Assembly (NCBI GenBank): GCA_038503035.1
Contig: JAVSML010000980.1
Location: forward strand, 69,286 to 133,285
Reading direction: 5' to 3'
DNA from: Crocodylus rhombifer
Taxonomy: Eukaryota; Chordata; Crocodylia; Crocodylidae
DNA: 64,000 bases
Of this stretch, positions 10,922 through 23,937 are shown in pieces. A program made the translations under genes and the position numbers. How positions within the stretch are numbered: position 1 is the stretch's first letter; each line of letters opens with the position of its first letter. The notes beneath the pieces were generated by a model that worked only from the letters and a program-made list of their open reading frames with translations, ran no database searches and had not been told where the DNA came from.

Positions 10922-11970
10922 CAGTGGTTCTCAACCTTTTTTGTACCAGGACCCATTTGTAAACAGTGAATATTTGATGTAGAAGACGCACAAGTATTTT
11001 GTCCCCCAAATACTTATTGCACACTACAAGTTAAAGCAGCTCAACTGTCTTTAAAATTAAGACAGAAATCAACACCAACAGAAAACATTAATGGCAATAT
11101 CAACATGCAGTCCTCCATTAGTCCTAAGTGACATATATCACTGTGCAATTTGTACAGTGAAAATCACTGGTGCCCCTCGCTCCCAACCCATAGCCCCTCA
11201 ACTCCGCCCCCCCGGCCTGCTGATGCCCCTTACTCTTGACCCACTGCCCCCCATGTCCCAGCCCACCAGTGTGTGGGGCAGGGGTTGGAAGCAGGGGGAG
11301 GGGGGTGCCCACATCAGGCATGGGGTTGCAACCTGGTTGGATCTGTGTAGTCCTCACCTCTTCCTGCCACGAGCCACTTGCACACTGGGCCGCAGCTCTA
11401 CCTCACTGCGATGGCCTGGCCTGGTCACCACTTCCCTCAGGCTGCCTACGCTGCCCACAACTCTACCTCCCTTGCAGAGTAGAGCTGTGTCCTGAGGGGA
11501 GTGGTAGCAGCAGGAGACTCCTTGTGCAGTCTCTCCACCCCTCTTTGTCCTGCTTGCTGGGCCATGGAAGAGGCTCCTGCCTGTGCTAGTCTGGCTAGGC
11601 TGCAGCCCCATGTCCACTGTGGGCACACAAATCTGGAGGGCACATGTCTGCCTGATGTGTGGTCTGTGCACCATCCCATAGACTTACTGGGGGGAGCTGT
11701 TGGAACTGCTCTCTCTGGTGCTTGGCTGCCACGTGCGTGTGTGTGTGTGTGTGTGCACATGCATGTGACACCCCCTGCCTGATCACCCTCCTCCCAATAC
11801 TCCCAGCCCCAAGGAAGCAGCCTCTTGCAGGCTGGAACTCTTCAAGCCTGCAAGGGGAATCCTGAGGTTTCCCACAGTTTTTTCCTTTAAAGGAGAAAAT
11901 CCATGATTTTCCACATTTTTCTGCATGGCCCTTTCTTATATCCAGGTGACCCACAGGTTGAGAAATATTA
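10922..11970. mobile_element. hAT-type non-autonomous DNA transposon
   Basis: The left end CAGTGGTTCTCAACCT at 10922 and the inverted right end (reverse complement TAATATTTCTCAACCT) share CTCAACCT and further bases, typical hAT ends. The interior is GC-rich (11160-11860) with no transposase. A convincing 8-bp TSD is not visible. A (GT)n lies at 11738. Confidence 0.6.
11738..11756. repeat. (GT)n microsatellite
   Basis: About nine GT units inside the hAT-type element. Confidence 0.9.
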
Positions 11971-13403
11971 ATGTATAGTGAAGAACACAAAACACCACTT
12001 TCTGTACCATGTGTAAATTAGAAATGATTCCAATGGCCTTTCTGTCCAGATGTTTTCAGTATTGATCAGAATGTATATAGATATATGTAAAAGCTATTTT
12101 ATTACGGTTGTTGTGTATGTATTTGTTCCTGAGGGATGAAAAGTAATTACACAATAACTTTCATTTGGATATTTAGCAGTGATGAGAGAGGTTGAAATTT
12201 GTCTGTTTCAGGGTTTGTAGCTCTAACAAAGTTTTGATATGTCTGGATGTACTATCCATACATAGGCTATATTATGAAATCAATAAAATAAAAATATATG
12301 AATGTAGAAATGAAATAAGGATTTGAGAGGGAATGGAAAGGGCTGTAAGGGCCTCTGTACTCTCTCTTTTATGGAAGTACTAGCAAATTGCCCATCAAGA
12401 ATGAGAGAGGGCCACGTGGGGACAGAAACCTGCGTCCGGCCCTTCCCCACTGCCTTGGGTTGTGGCCACAGCCACTCGCCACCTCACCCCTGCCACTTTG
12501 GGCTGAGGCCAGGGCTAGGGCCGAGGCCACTCCCTCCCTCCACATCCTATTTGGGCTGGCACTGGGGTCCGTGGCAGTTGTGGCGGAGGTCACGGCAGCA
12601 GTGGTGGATGCAGTGGGGTGCAGCCACCGGTAATCCTCCTGCCCATTCCCACTCGCCTCCCTGCCTTCTTCCCCTCTTCCCAGCAGCCGCCTCCTCTCTG
12701 TTGGCTGTTTTTGTGGGAGGGAGGGTGGGGGCCTCTGGCCCCTGGCTCCAAGGAGCAGGGCGGGGAGGAGGTGAGGCTGGTGTCCCCGGCTCTGGCCCCA
12801 GTCCCTGCTATCATGGTGGTGCTTCGCCATGTGGGGCAAGGTGAGGCCAGTGCTGCGCAGCCAGCACCCCACCCCCTGCTGCCTCCAACCCTAACCTCAA
12901 CCCTAACCCCACACTCCATTCCCTGTGTCATGGTGGAGCTCTGGTGCCTGCTGTCCTCCTCTTCCTCCACTTGCTCCAGCCCCTCAGTCCCCACTGTCAT
13001 GGCAGCGCTTCACCATGCATCTGTCTGTCCAGAGCACTCTGGTACTGAGGCAACCAGAGTGCACATAAAGCATTATGCCCTGAGAAACTAAGGCTTTTAT
13101 AATATCAGAATCTTCTCCTTATTTAGACTCAGGGCATCCCTCAATAGGCATGAGGCACTTCTCAGTAGACGCTCAAGAAACTCTTCAGAAAATGCCAGCT
13201 CTGTTTTCTTTTTTTTTCCTTTTTTTGACAAGAGTAATGTAAGAGCTAATTTTTCTGTTGCAAAGAACTCAGAAAGACTTAACAGGGCAGAATTTTTTTA
13301 GTGCTATGGTTTCCAATTTGAAATCCCTAGGTTTAACTTTGGAATCATGTTTTCACTGCTAATAGTGCAAATATTGCACAGCACCCCAGGGTGCCACAGC
13401 ACG
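11971..13403. other. unassigned region with GC-rich block
   Basis: 11971-12370 is AT-rich with nothing recognised. 12370-13070 is markedly GC-rich and open in several frames on both strands, with no recognisable protein and no paired splice sites. It resembles the GC-rich interiors of the DNA transposons in this window, but terminal repeats were not found. Confidence 0.45.
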
Positions 13404-13655
13404 GGGGCCACCATACGGCCCAGTTTGACCTGGACAATCCCAGATTTCATATGCCAGTCCTGGCCAGTTGGTGAAAATTAAAACAGAAGTCCTGGGATCA
13501 CAGGGGTGCAGGGGTGGGGTATGGGGTGCAGTTGGCTGGGAAAAGGAGTGGCATGGTGCTCCAGGCAGGTGGGCGGGCAGACATCACGGTAGAGCGCCAC
13601 TGCTGGGGGTGGGGCAGTGTCCCAGATTTCTATAAAAGTAATATGGTCACCCTAC
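13404..13655. mobile_element. TIR MITE, family A copy 1
   Basis: Ends GGGGGCCACCATACGG and (inverted) GTAGGGTGACCATATTAC are terminal repeats shared with copies at 34458 and 46342, as is the internal CCTGGACAATCCCAGATTT segment. Candidate TSDs ACAGCACG and ATAGCCCC match at only 5 of 8. An old copy. Confidence 0.6.
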
Positions 13656-15364
13656 ATAGCCCCTGATTGAGAATCACTGAATTACAGATGTGTTTATTAC
13701 TGTTGCTTGTGAAACCTTTATTTTAGGAAGGTTTGCATTAGAAATTTGTTGGTTAACATTTTATTGTTAGTGTAATTAAAAGGGATTGCACTTTTCCCCC
13801 TAGTGAATATATTTGGATCTCAAACTCACAGAGAAATGGAATTGTTATTTACATAATCATTCATGGACCTTTGTTAGAACCAGCAGGGGAGATATATGCA
13901 CTAATCCTTTTAGTCTAAAGGCTTTTTACTATTGGCGATTTTATAGATTTTATTATCCTTTTCCATGATTTCCAAGAATCATTCGCTCGACATATGTAAA
14001 GAATGCTTCACTTTATTCTTGTTTTTCAGTTGTGATTAATGTTGTTTTGGATATATGTACTCAATCTCTTTGGAAAGCTTACACCATGTGGAATGCAGAG
14101 TCCCCTTGCTGAAATGAAAACTCGGAGGGGGTAACCGAATACTCTCTTCAGTCAGTGTATTGCCAGCCTGAAGGAAAAACAAATAGGCTTGCTGAGAACA
14201 ATGAAAATTCCTTGAAACCCTAGGAGACGGGACTTAAAAAAAAAAAAAAGACACTGTCAAGGTCTTTAGGCTCAAACTTCCAAACTGTTTATAATCAAGT
14301 GGCGCAGAGGCTTTTCAGCCCCCAGGGTGAATTGGTTGGTACCTTGCCAGCAGCTGAATGGCCACAGCTAATTTGCATGTAGGTTTATTGTTTAAAGCCT
14401 GCAAAACCATAATATACTATCCCCCTTAATTTTTAGTCACCCTTGTGTGACCTTCATTCTCCCCCCAGTATAAACTCACAAGCCTAGTGATTCAAGCAAA
14501 TGCTTTTCATTAATATTTTCTGTCCCACTGGGTTTCATTTCAGGCTTAAAATGCAGTTTATTTAGAGGTAATCCAGAAATGCATCTAAGTACTTGAAGGA
14601 CTGAAGAGCACTTGTGCAGAGGGTCAAGATTCATGTGTCCCTAGGTGCTTGTGTTTCCTCTCTTAGCTATGATTGACTTCAGACCATCTCTGGCTGTCTA
14701 TCAAGACATTTAGTTTTCTACCCTTGATCTCTAGCTCCCTAACCCATTTGCTTGCAAAGAAGTATGATTTCCACCTCTGCTCCCTCTAGTTCTACATGTA
14801 GCTGATGTGGGATTTTAATTTTTAAGTAAACTTTTGAGGTTTAGATAAAACCTCAGCAGGTCAGATATGAAGGCCATGAGTTGTGCAGTAGTTGCTACAC
14901 AATGGGGAAACTGCTGGATTTTAATTATCTAAGTTGTTGAAATATATGTAGGTCTATAAAAGGGTCTATAGCAACAACTATTCAGTGCATTTTTTGGTGT
15001 GGATGTAAGACCGGTACTATTCCAACAGTGTTTATACAGGGCTTTAATTTGTGAGAGATGAGTGGTGAAAAAATCATTTTCATGTAGTTTTCATCAAGAA
15101 ATAATTCTCTTTATGTTGCTTTATTTATGCTTGCATTCTTGAAGCATCTGTCTAAAAAAAGAAAAGCCCTGTTCATAAGCAGTCTTCAGTTATACCAGAT
15201 CTGTCTGATGCCTTATTGCAGATTGTGCTGTTTGAAGAGAAATTTCCTACACAGTTGTGAATCTTTTCTGTTTTTCTTTTAAGAGTTAAGTTAATTATCT
15301 TATAAACTATTTGAATTCATTTTACATGAAATAAAATGTAAACGTTTATTTTAGTTCTTTATTT
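13656..15364. other. unassigned AT-rich intronic sequence
   Basis: No coding or repeat family recognised. An A run lies at about 14236-14248. Confidence 0.5.
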
Positions 15365-16370
15365 GTACAGTGCTCTCCTCCAATTTAAAGAGAAAAAAGA
15401 TCCAGCTCATGGGAAGCTCCAAAGTTAGGGAAAGGGAAATGAGAAGTAAGGCATTTCTGTACAGGACAAGTAGATTTATTGTAGGTAATATGGTGAAAAT
15501 GGGTTTTGAGAAGGACTTGATCATGTCAAAGTTAGTGGTCTTCCAGATTAATTTAGCCCAGTGGCCAGCAACCTCCAGCTTGTGGACCTGGAGCTACAGC
15601 AGGAATTGGGGTGGGGGGGACTTCGGCAGCAGTCCCCTTGAGTAGAAGCAGTGGGGGACAGGGAAAACTGGTGGTGGTAGCTGTGTCTGGGTCATTTTGT
15701 CCTGCAGCTTAAAAGGTTCACAACGACTAATTTGGAGCCATTATAAGTATAAAGAGCTGCATAAAAGAAGGCATGGGGATGATTGTGCAAGCAGCAGATG
15801 ATTCTGGGGACTGCTGGGGTGAGGAAGGCATGATATAAAGCTTGATGAGGAATGATAGAAGAGAGGATATATATGAAGCTTTGATGCAATAGTGGATGGC
15901 AAAGCAATGGAGAGGTTCAGAAAAGAGGCAGGATGCCAAAAACTGGTAAACAAGAAAAGTTATTCTGATTATTACATTTTGTATGGATCTGAAGGGGACA
16001 GTGTGAACTTGAGAGGCCAGCATTTTTGCAGTATTCAGTGTAGGATGTCAATGAGGACATGCATGAAATGATTAGCTCTGAGGATAAAAAGAAAATGGCT
16101 GATTTGTGGGAATAAGAAGAGGTAGGATTTGAGTATGAAGTATCAGAATATAAGAACTAGAAGTCAAAAATAGGCCCTAGATAGTGAGCCTAAGTAACGG
16201 CAAGGAGGAGGATGGTTTTGTCTACAGCAGAAGAGAACAGAAGTTAAAGAAGGCAAAGTTCTAATTTGCAGAAGTACTAAGAACCTCAGTAGTTTAATGA
16301 AGATGAGGCAACTGGAGTACTAGCCTCAGATGCAGAAACGGGGTATGTCTGAAAAAATAGAAGCAGCTGC
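15365..16370. other. purine-biased block split by a hAT-type MITE
   Basis: Outside the inserted MITE (15559-15729) the plus strand is strongly enriched in A and G, with phrases such as GAGAAGGACTTGATCATG and GCAATGGAGAGGTTCAG. It looks like one old repeat or a transcribed relic, but I do not recognise the family and no intact frame is visible. Confidence 0.4.
15559..15729. mobile_element. hAT-type MITE
   Basis: Left end CAGTGGCCAGCAACCTCCAG and the inverted right end TAGTCGTTGTGAACCTTTTA share the hAT-like CAGTGGTTCNCAACCT pattern. Candidate TSDs ATTTAGCC and ATTTGGAG match at 5 of 8. Length 171 bp, no coding capacity. Confidence 0.5.
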
Positions 16371-16500
16371 ACTGTTGGCCTGGGCACTCGGGCATCACAT
16401 TATGACCAAATGGTGCCCGAGTCAATTCAGCATCCAAATGTAGCTGAAGTCAATGGAAGCTACAGGTACTCAGTAATTCTGCAAGTCATATTTGCAAATT
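16371..16500. repeat. possible dispersed repeat with hairpin
   Basis: CACTCGGGCATCA at 16385 and TGGTGCCCGAGTC at 16411 are inverted copies with one mismatch. The following GAAGTCAATGGAAGCTACAG resembles a dispersed sauropsid repeat by memory; family uncertain. Confidence 0.35.
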
Positions 16501-17360
16501 GTTATAGAGATTTAACAATGTACGTCTGTCTGTTGCCTGCCTATATGGGGGGATTGGCAAAAAATGACTACTTTAAAGTAATCTGTTTTTTCAGGAAAAT
16601 TTGAGTAGTTTGAAGAAAAGGTTAATCTCATGTTTTCTGTGATCAGTGAAAAATGCTGGCAGCAGCTGCAGTCATACGGGTGTTCTACTGGTGGACTTCT
16701 AAATAACCACATTACTCTTGGCATGTGACATGGTCATTATTGGTTCTTGGACTTCCCTTCTTTCTGCTACCCAAAATTGTTTGATAGTTGTGTCAGATAT
16801 TGTGAAATGCTCAGTTGTTTCCCATAAGAAAATACTTGCTACTCTCCCTAGATATTAGTTCAGTTACATGCCTGATTGAGTAGATTAGATCACTGTGCAG
16901 ATGCAACTTGTTTTACAATACTGTGGTTACTGTAGCAGGTCAGAAATCTTTTGAGATGAATGTACTAGTAAAGTTATTGTAATTATTATTGGCTAGTTTA
17001 TCTAGATTACCAGATTTTAAAATGAATGTGCAGGGCTCTCTTGTGCATGTTTGATTCAAGCGTAAGGTAGAGCTGAGATTTGTTAATCAGAATTACAATG
17101 CCCTTGACTCGGTCCTCAGTTAGTAGAGTTCTAGTCTTCTCTTCAGGAAGATCTTCCTTCATTTTTCTCCTCCTGATAAAGTTTATTTCACTATCATTAG
17201 TTTTAACTCTAAAACTTTTTCTGTACTGTATAAATGCACAATTTTACTCTATTTTAACTGTTTATCAATGTATTAGTACTTACCCAAATATTATGAAGTA
17301 CTAATAAATAAAAGTTGCTTATAAATCAAGCTCTTACGTGATCTCAGTCATTCTACTTTT

Positions 17361-17544
<184 letters not shown>

Positions 17545-19409
17545 GTGTAACATACAATTGGAGTCTGCTTTTCAAATCTGATGAACAAATAAAACCTGGC
17601 AAGAAGTGACCATGATGGTTTGGTGTTTTCATGTTTTTCCCCAGAAGTCTCATTAGGGTTCATTTATAGGTGTATGCACATTTACTACATGTACCTCTCC
17701 TTCACCAAAGACCATGATGAAATGCATAGGTCAAACAAATGAAAAGGGTCCTGAGTCCAATAGGAGTCATTTGTAAAGAATTAGCTCTGGGGTGCTACAA
17801 AGAAAATTATTCCGCAGCTTCAGTTTCTAATCTAGAAAGAATGGGAAATGAGATGCTAGTCTTAGTCTTCTGGGAGTGATAACTGTTTTAGGTGCATTTT
17901 TCATGTATTTGGTTATGAGGAATGGGTTGTAAGCAAAGCTGTCCAGAAAACTGTTTCCCCATCCTGAGAGAATTTTTTGTAGATTTCAAATATTTTTCTT
18001 AATTTAATTTGTGAAAACATTTTTCACACTAAAAATCAGGAAACATGTGGTCAAATGGGGAGGAGGTGTTTGTTTAGTATTGATGATTTTAAAACATTTC
18101 ATTATAATTTTTTTCATTTTTACATTTTTAAAATTTATTTCTGACTTCTTGTAAAATGCATTTCAAGGTCATTTTGGTCCTCCAATTTGAACTTCTATTT
18201 GTTCTAAATGTCAAAATATTTTGATGATTTTGTAAGTGTTTTCTAAATCAGAATATTCATGGAACTGATTCTTCCTTATGATTCTTCTGATTCTTCTCTT
18301 TGGGTCTACTGATTCTTCTCTTTGGGTCAATAATCGTTCTAATTTTAAAAAAACAACTGTTGGAAAATTCTCTAAAAGATCTAGTTACGCATTGTAGGTG
18401 TTTGTTATTGGGGTGTCAAGGAAGAGAATTCCAGTGTGCTGTATGATCTTTGAGTAGTAAAACCATACAAATTTAGATAGGCTTAAATACTAATGTTGCC
18501 TTAGATGGTATACTTTCGTTATTGGAGATTTAGTACTAATAGGGAATGCAACTGAGCAACTTTTTTTCTGGGTGGAAGGCATTTTTGTGAGTACCCAAGC
18601 TGCTGAATCTACCACCCAAACAGATGATTTAAAATAATATATCCCTATTAATAACAGATTCAGGGCATTCTACCAACATTTATACAGCACCAGAGCTAAT
18701 AAATAAAAAATTGTGTGGACTCTATTGTAAATTGTTTTTATGTTCATCATTTTGATCTTAACCTGGCTTTCCCGCTGGAAAAAATTGTCAGCTATTCCTT
18801 CTCTAGATAAGGGAGAAACTGCTAACTTTGATCTGGTGCTTTAAAATATGTTAAGAAAGCAGAGCATAAGCACTGAATATAATTTTCTACTGTCTCAAGC
18901 ACTCTTAAATTTCCAGGTACTCTTAAATACTACTGTAATTATTAATTTACTATACAAAATCTGTGACTTCTGTTCTTTACTACTCCTATAGATAGGCTTT
19001 TTTGTTGTTTTGGGGTATCCTTGTTTAGATACAACTAGAGCATTCACATTATGTAGTTGTGAATTGCCTGTATTCATCTCATCTCTCTTGTGCAATCCCC
19101 TCCTCCTCCCCATATGGTATTGGAGGGCTTTCTTGTAGCCAATCAAGAATAGATTTGATACTCATGGATTTATAAATCGGCGCAGAGGATAGACATGCCT
19201 TTCAAGCTATGGACCAGGTTCTTAGGTATGTCTACATGCAGTTGGTTGGAGGTGAATTCTCCAGTTACTCCCTTCCCCATTCTTTTCTTTTTCCCTTATC
19301 CTACTTTGCCCAGCATATGTGCAGTAGACCTAAACAATGTGCCTGCTACCCTAGTAACAGGTAAGTGGAATAGTAGCTATGCAGGAAAAATTGCCTCCTA
19401 ATCTAGAAG
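17545..19409. other. unassigned AT-rich intron 2 sequence
   Basis: Nothing coding recognised. A perfect 19-bp direct repeat (TGATTCTTCTCTTTGGGTC) occurs at 18288-18306 and 18310-18328, a two-unit tandem with a 22-bp period. Confidence 0.5.
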
Positions 19410-19740
19410 AACATACAGAACACAGGATTTGAAGGAGCATAATAGTTACTGAATCCAGTTGCCTGCTGTTACAAAAGCTACATCCTGTAATCTGCTATAA
19501 GCTTATCAAGTGCCATTTTAGGAAGGTTAGATTTTGAGGCTGTTCCAGAACCTCTGATATTTAAGAACTTGCTTCTCAATGCCAGCTTAGATTTATCCAT
19601 GGCCAGTTTAACTCTGTTCTTGTGCCAGCATTCTCTTTTGTCTTAAACAGCTCTTCTCCTTTCCTGGTAAAAGCTCAGGTTTTGCTGATATCTATCAATA
19701 CACATTGCTTACTTTCTACCAGATGTTACAAAATGGGCAG
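19410..19740 (-). mobile_element. old CR1 LINE 3' end
   Basis: Order of segments (TGTTCCAGAACCTC, then TTTATCCATGGCCAG, then GTTCTTGTGCCAGCATTCTC, then AACAGCTCTTCTCC) follows the 3' UTR of an old CR1 subfamily read on the minus strand. Highly diverged; no frame remains. Confidence 0.6.
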
Positions 19741-21646
19741 GTTTTTCTCCCTTCCCTAAGTCCCCCCATTGCAGCCATCCTGAAGGTATAGAGATTTCAG
19801 ACTAGTTGCGTTTTCTTTAGATTCCCCCCTTGTCTGTCTCTATCGATTGGACAGAAAGACAAACCCCATTCAGTGTGGACTGGCTTTAATTGTTGAAATA
19901 AATAAAGTCTTCACATGCAAATGATCTGTTATTAATTTCATTTCTTAGATACTGACTGACACCCTAGAGGATTTCTGTATTGTCCATTACTGTGCATCAC
20001 CTGTCCATCCACACTGACCTTTTCCTGTAATGTAATTTTGAACACTTTATTCTCTGAGTATGTTAAAACAATGCTTTTTAAACAAAACAAACCATACATT
20101 CTTTGTAAACAGTGGGAGTCTCTTTAATTCAGTAGTTAGATGCAGCATTTGGTCATATTTGTATCTCTAGTGAATTATATTTGTTCTTGATAGGCAAGTT
20201 TGGGGTGGTAACTGGAAGGCTAAAATCTGCATTTCAGAGAATAAAGGTTATTTTTACCAATTACGTGATGTCAGATGTGTGTTCCCCCTTCTGGAAGAGT
20301 TGGTCTGAAACAAAGCAAAAGAAAATATGTTGTTAAAGTTTCACATGGAAACCTTTTTCAAAAAAACCATGTTAGTCCATCTACCTTACTCTTTTGCATG
20401 TCCCTTTTTATCCTCATGCAGTGGTAAGGAATAACTCATTCATGATCTGAGGTTAGGCTTAGTTGCTTTGCATCTAGGAAGCAACACAACTTACTTTGCA
20501 GTTTAAAAGTCCAAACCTTGGCCAAGGTGTATCTGGAGTCACAGCTCAAGTGAAAAGATTTTTGCCATGATAATTGGTGTCCTTCATTCGCAGCCATGAT
20601 GAATGACGTCTTGTTTTCTCAGGCTTCCTCCTGGTGTACTTCTCATTTGGTATAGCTTACTAGGGTCAATTAGTTACCATGGCATTATCAGTTCTACCAG
20701 TTATCTTTAAATAATCAAATGTCTGAAGTGTTCAGAAAAAAGGAAGTTGCTGATGTCAAAGTAAAACTCTGTTTTGGTACAAAATTTCAGCATAGATCTG
20801 CAGGTCACCAGTATGTTTTTATATATTTCTGTCTTGGAAACTCAGCAGAGTTGAGACATAAATATATAACCTTGCATAAATATTTCCCCAAGTCAGTTGA
20901 ATAACAATGTTTATAAGAAATTTACAAATACTGATGATTGAACAAGTGCAATATTTCTTTTGTTTTGGGTTAAAGGAGGACTCTAGTGAATATGCAAAGC
21001 TTTGTTGAAACAACACACATCAGTTATGTGCTTTTGTTATCCAGTGTTATGTTGAATCATTTCTGTGTGGGTTCCTTTCTTGAGAAAAATAGGAAAAAAT
21101 CCATAAAGTGCGTATTTCATGCAGGAACTGTTTGATTTCTCTTGGAAGACCTGCAGACAGAAGTCCATATATACACATAAATAAAATAGTGTTGTAGCTA
21201 TATTACTAAAAGTGTGTGTATATGTGCATGATAAAAGTTTGTGAGCATAATGGCTTTTCATTATTTCTTTAATAACGATTTCATTTTATTTACTGTAATG
21301 GGCTTGTGGCACTTGCATTTAATATAGAATAGAGAAATTATTATTTTGATGCTATTAAAAATGACAGGGGAGGGAGGAAGTTGTTATGGAATAACGAGAT
21401 GATTCCAAAAACTACTAAATAATTATGGTTTGTAAATCAGCTTTTCCCAGTTGGACTCTGAATTTTTGTTTGCATATAGAGAATAGGAATGATAAAGTAG
21501 CTTCAAAACAGATCTAAGAGTTTGCAGGTTGGACTGAAATATTATTTTACCACCGTATCCCACTCTTCTTGTGTCCTTGAGTGTTAATCCTCCTAGTCCT
21601 TTGGTAATTTGCATCTTCTTCTCTCTTATCCCTGTTTGTCTCTTGA
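19741..21646. other. unassigned AT-rich intron 2 sequence
   Basis: No exon or repeat family recognised. Confidence 0.5.
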
Positions 21647-21981
21647 GGTGCCTATACACAAGCTCAGAGGCTATTTCAGTGCCCTGGAATTCCAGGTGTT
21701 TGGAGCTGACTAGATTAATAGAGTCTGGTGGAGCATGGCAATTGCCTCATTCTAGCAGCTTGCTGCATCTTATGCATCAGTGACCCTGCACTTAAAAATG
21801 GTGGTAGGAGTGCTTGATCTAAAGCTCATTGAACGAGCTCTAGGTTCAGCGCCCCTGCCACCATTTTTTATTAGGGGGACTCTGATGCATGTGATGCAAC
21901 AGCACCTTAATTAGAGTGGCTCTAATTAAAGTGCTTCTCCTCCCCCCCCAGAGCATGTGTAAAAGTGCCCATGTATACTGG
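21647..21981. mobile_element. foldback MITE with long internal palindrome
   Basis: Arms of about 73 bp, 21757-21829 and 21831-21903, are inverted copies, with AAAAATGGTGG near 21795 against CCACCATTTTT at 21858-21868. A second perfect hairpin (TTAATTAGAG, 3-nt loop, CTCTAATTAA) lies at 21907-21929. The outer ends (GGTGCCTATACACAAGCTC, and inverted GGGCACTTTTACACATGC) are weak terminal repeats. The right end resembles that of the element at 38202-38708. Confidence 0.6.
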
Positions 21982-23064
21982 GATTTCCATCCCCTCCTAT
22001 TCCATCCCCTTATATCTAGGATAGACATTGGGCCACAAGGAAAAAAGTCAGCCCTTCTGTGTTTCTTTTTAACAAGACCTATGTGCTGTCACTTAGATTA
22101 AGGGAGCTGAGGATGAAAAGCAACTACTCCTTGTATCTATGACCATGTACCCCAGTTACCCTGCTGCTGTCTGATTGAACTCCTAGAGCCCTTGGTAGAA
22201 GGCAGAGCATCTGAAGTTTCATAGTTTCATAGTTAGTAGGGTTGGAAAGGACCTAAGCAGATCATCAAGTCCAACCCCCTGCCATGGGCAGGAAAGAGTT
22301 TTAGGGTCAAACGACCCCAGAAAGGTGTTCGTCTAGCCTTCTCTTAAAGGCCCCCGGGGTAGGAGCCAGCACCACCTCTTTGGAAGTTGCTTCCAGATCT
22401 TAGCTGCCCTGACAGTGAAGTTGCGCCTCCTGATGTCTAGCGTGAATCTACCCTCTGCGAGCTTGTGACCGTTATTTCTAGTCACTCCTGGAAGTGCTCA
22501 GGGGAACAGGGACTCCCCCAATGCCTGCTGGTCCCCTTTGACTAGTTTGTTAACAGCCACTAGATCCCCCCTCAGCCTTCTCTTGTGGAAGCTGGACAGG
22601 TTCAGGTCCTGTAGCCTCTCCTCATAGGGTCTGCCCTGCTGCCTCTGATCATGTGAGTGGCCTTCCTCTGGACCGCTCGATGCTGGCCACATCCCTCCTG
22701 AAGTGTGGTGCCAAGAACTGGACGCAGTACTCCAACTGCGGCCTGACCAGTGTCGCATAGAGGGGGAGGATCACCTCCTTGGACCTGCTTGTGATGCATC
22801 TGTGGATGCACGACAAGGTATGGTTGACCTTCCTGACCACGTCCCCACACTGTCAGCCCATGTTCATTTTGGCATCAATGATGACGCCAAGATCCTTTTC
22901 TGCCTCTACTCTGATGAGAAGGGAGTTCCCCAGCCTGTAGGTGTGCTGCTGGTTCTTCCTCCCCAGGTGCATCACCTTGCACTTGTCAGTGTTGAAACCC
23001 ATCCTGTTCTCATCCGCCCACCCCTGTAACCTGTCTAGGTCTGATTGCAGCCTATTCCTCCCTT

Positions 23065-23475
23065 CTAGCTTCCCACTTCCCTCCACATCTTAGTGTCATC
23101 TGTGAATTTGAACAGGGTGCTTTTTACCCTCTCATCCAAATCACTGATAAAGATGTTGAACAGTGCGGGCCCGAGGATGGAGATGGAAGCCTGGGGGACC
23201 CCACTGCTCACATCCCTCCAGGTCGAAAATGACCCGTCCCCCACCACTCTCTGGGTGTGGCCCTCCAGCCAGTTAGTGACACATTTGACTGTGTAGGTGT
23301 CGACACTACAGTCCCCTAGTTTTTTAATGAGAACGGGGTGAGAGACTGTGTCAAAGGCCTTCCTAAAGTCCAGAAAGACTGTGTCCACTGCTACCTCTGC
23401 ATCTAAGGATTTTTGTGACCTGGTCATAGAAGGCCACCAGGTTGGTCTGACAGGATCTGCCTCTAATGAACCCAT
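23065..23475 (-). pseudogene. CR1 RT palm remnant
   Basis: Contains [20 protein letters not shown] (block A), [20 protein letters not shown] (block B with a small insertion or frame disturbance relative to PQGSVLGP) and KFTDDTKMW, where FADD has become FTDD. Overlaps the upstream fragment in another frame, so a frameshift separates them. Confidence 0.85.
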
Positions 23476-23731
23476 GTTTGTTGCCCCTAAGCATAATCTC
23501 CCCTGCTAGCCCCTCATGGACATGCGCCAAAATAATTCTCTCAGAAAGCTTCCCCAGGATCGAGGTAAGACTAACTGGCCTATAGTTTCCTTGGTCCTCC
23601 TTCCTCCCTTTTTTGAAAATGGGAACCACATTGGCCCTTTTCCAGTCTTCTGGCACCACACCATAGCACCACGAGTGCTCGTAAAGCTGTGCCAGGGGTC
23701 CTGCAATGACCTCTGCTAATTCCCTCAGCAC
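23363..23731 (-). pseudogene. CR1 RT fingers remnant
   Basis: Encodes WKRANVVPIFKKGRKEDQGN, YRPVSLTSILGKLSERIIL and [20 protein letters not shown], the N-terminal RT motifs. Frameshifted from the palm fragment. Confidence 0.85.
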
Positions 23732-23937
23732 TGTAGTGTGGAGATCATCAGGACCAGCTGATTTAAATATGTTCAGTCCCTCCTGAAGTTCCCTGATTAG
23801 ATCCTCACTAACCCTAGGCTTGGGTGCGCCTCCCCTGAAGCCACTGGGGTCCCAGTGGGGGGGGTGACCCGGTCCCTGCTCAGGAAAGAAATTGTTAAAT
23901 AGGTTAGCTTTGTTGTCTGGTGCGATGACCAGATTTC

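Noticed and set aside
12885..12912. CCCTAA-like telomeric motif
   Set aside because: Only two or three imperfect units within a GC-rich block; too short for an interstitial telomere repeat.
12323..13091. Long overlapping ORFs on both strands, considered as SHROOM2 exon 1 or a CpG island
   Set aside because: All frames are open because of GC richness. There is no GLGF-type PDZ start, no donor leading in phase 0 to the exon, and CpG is not enriched by eye.
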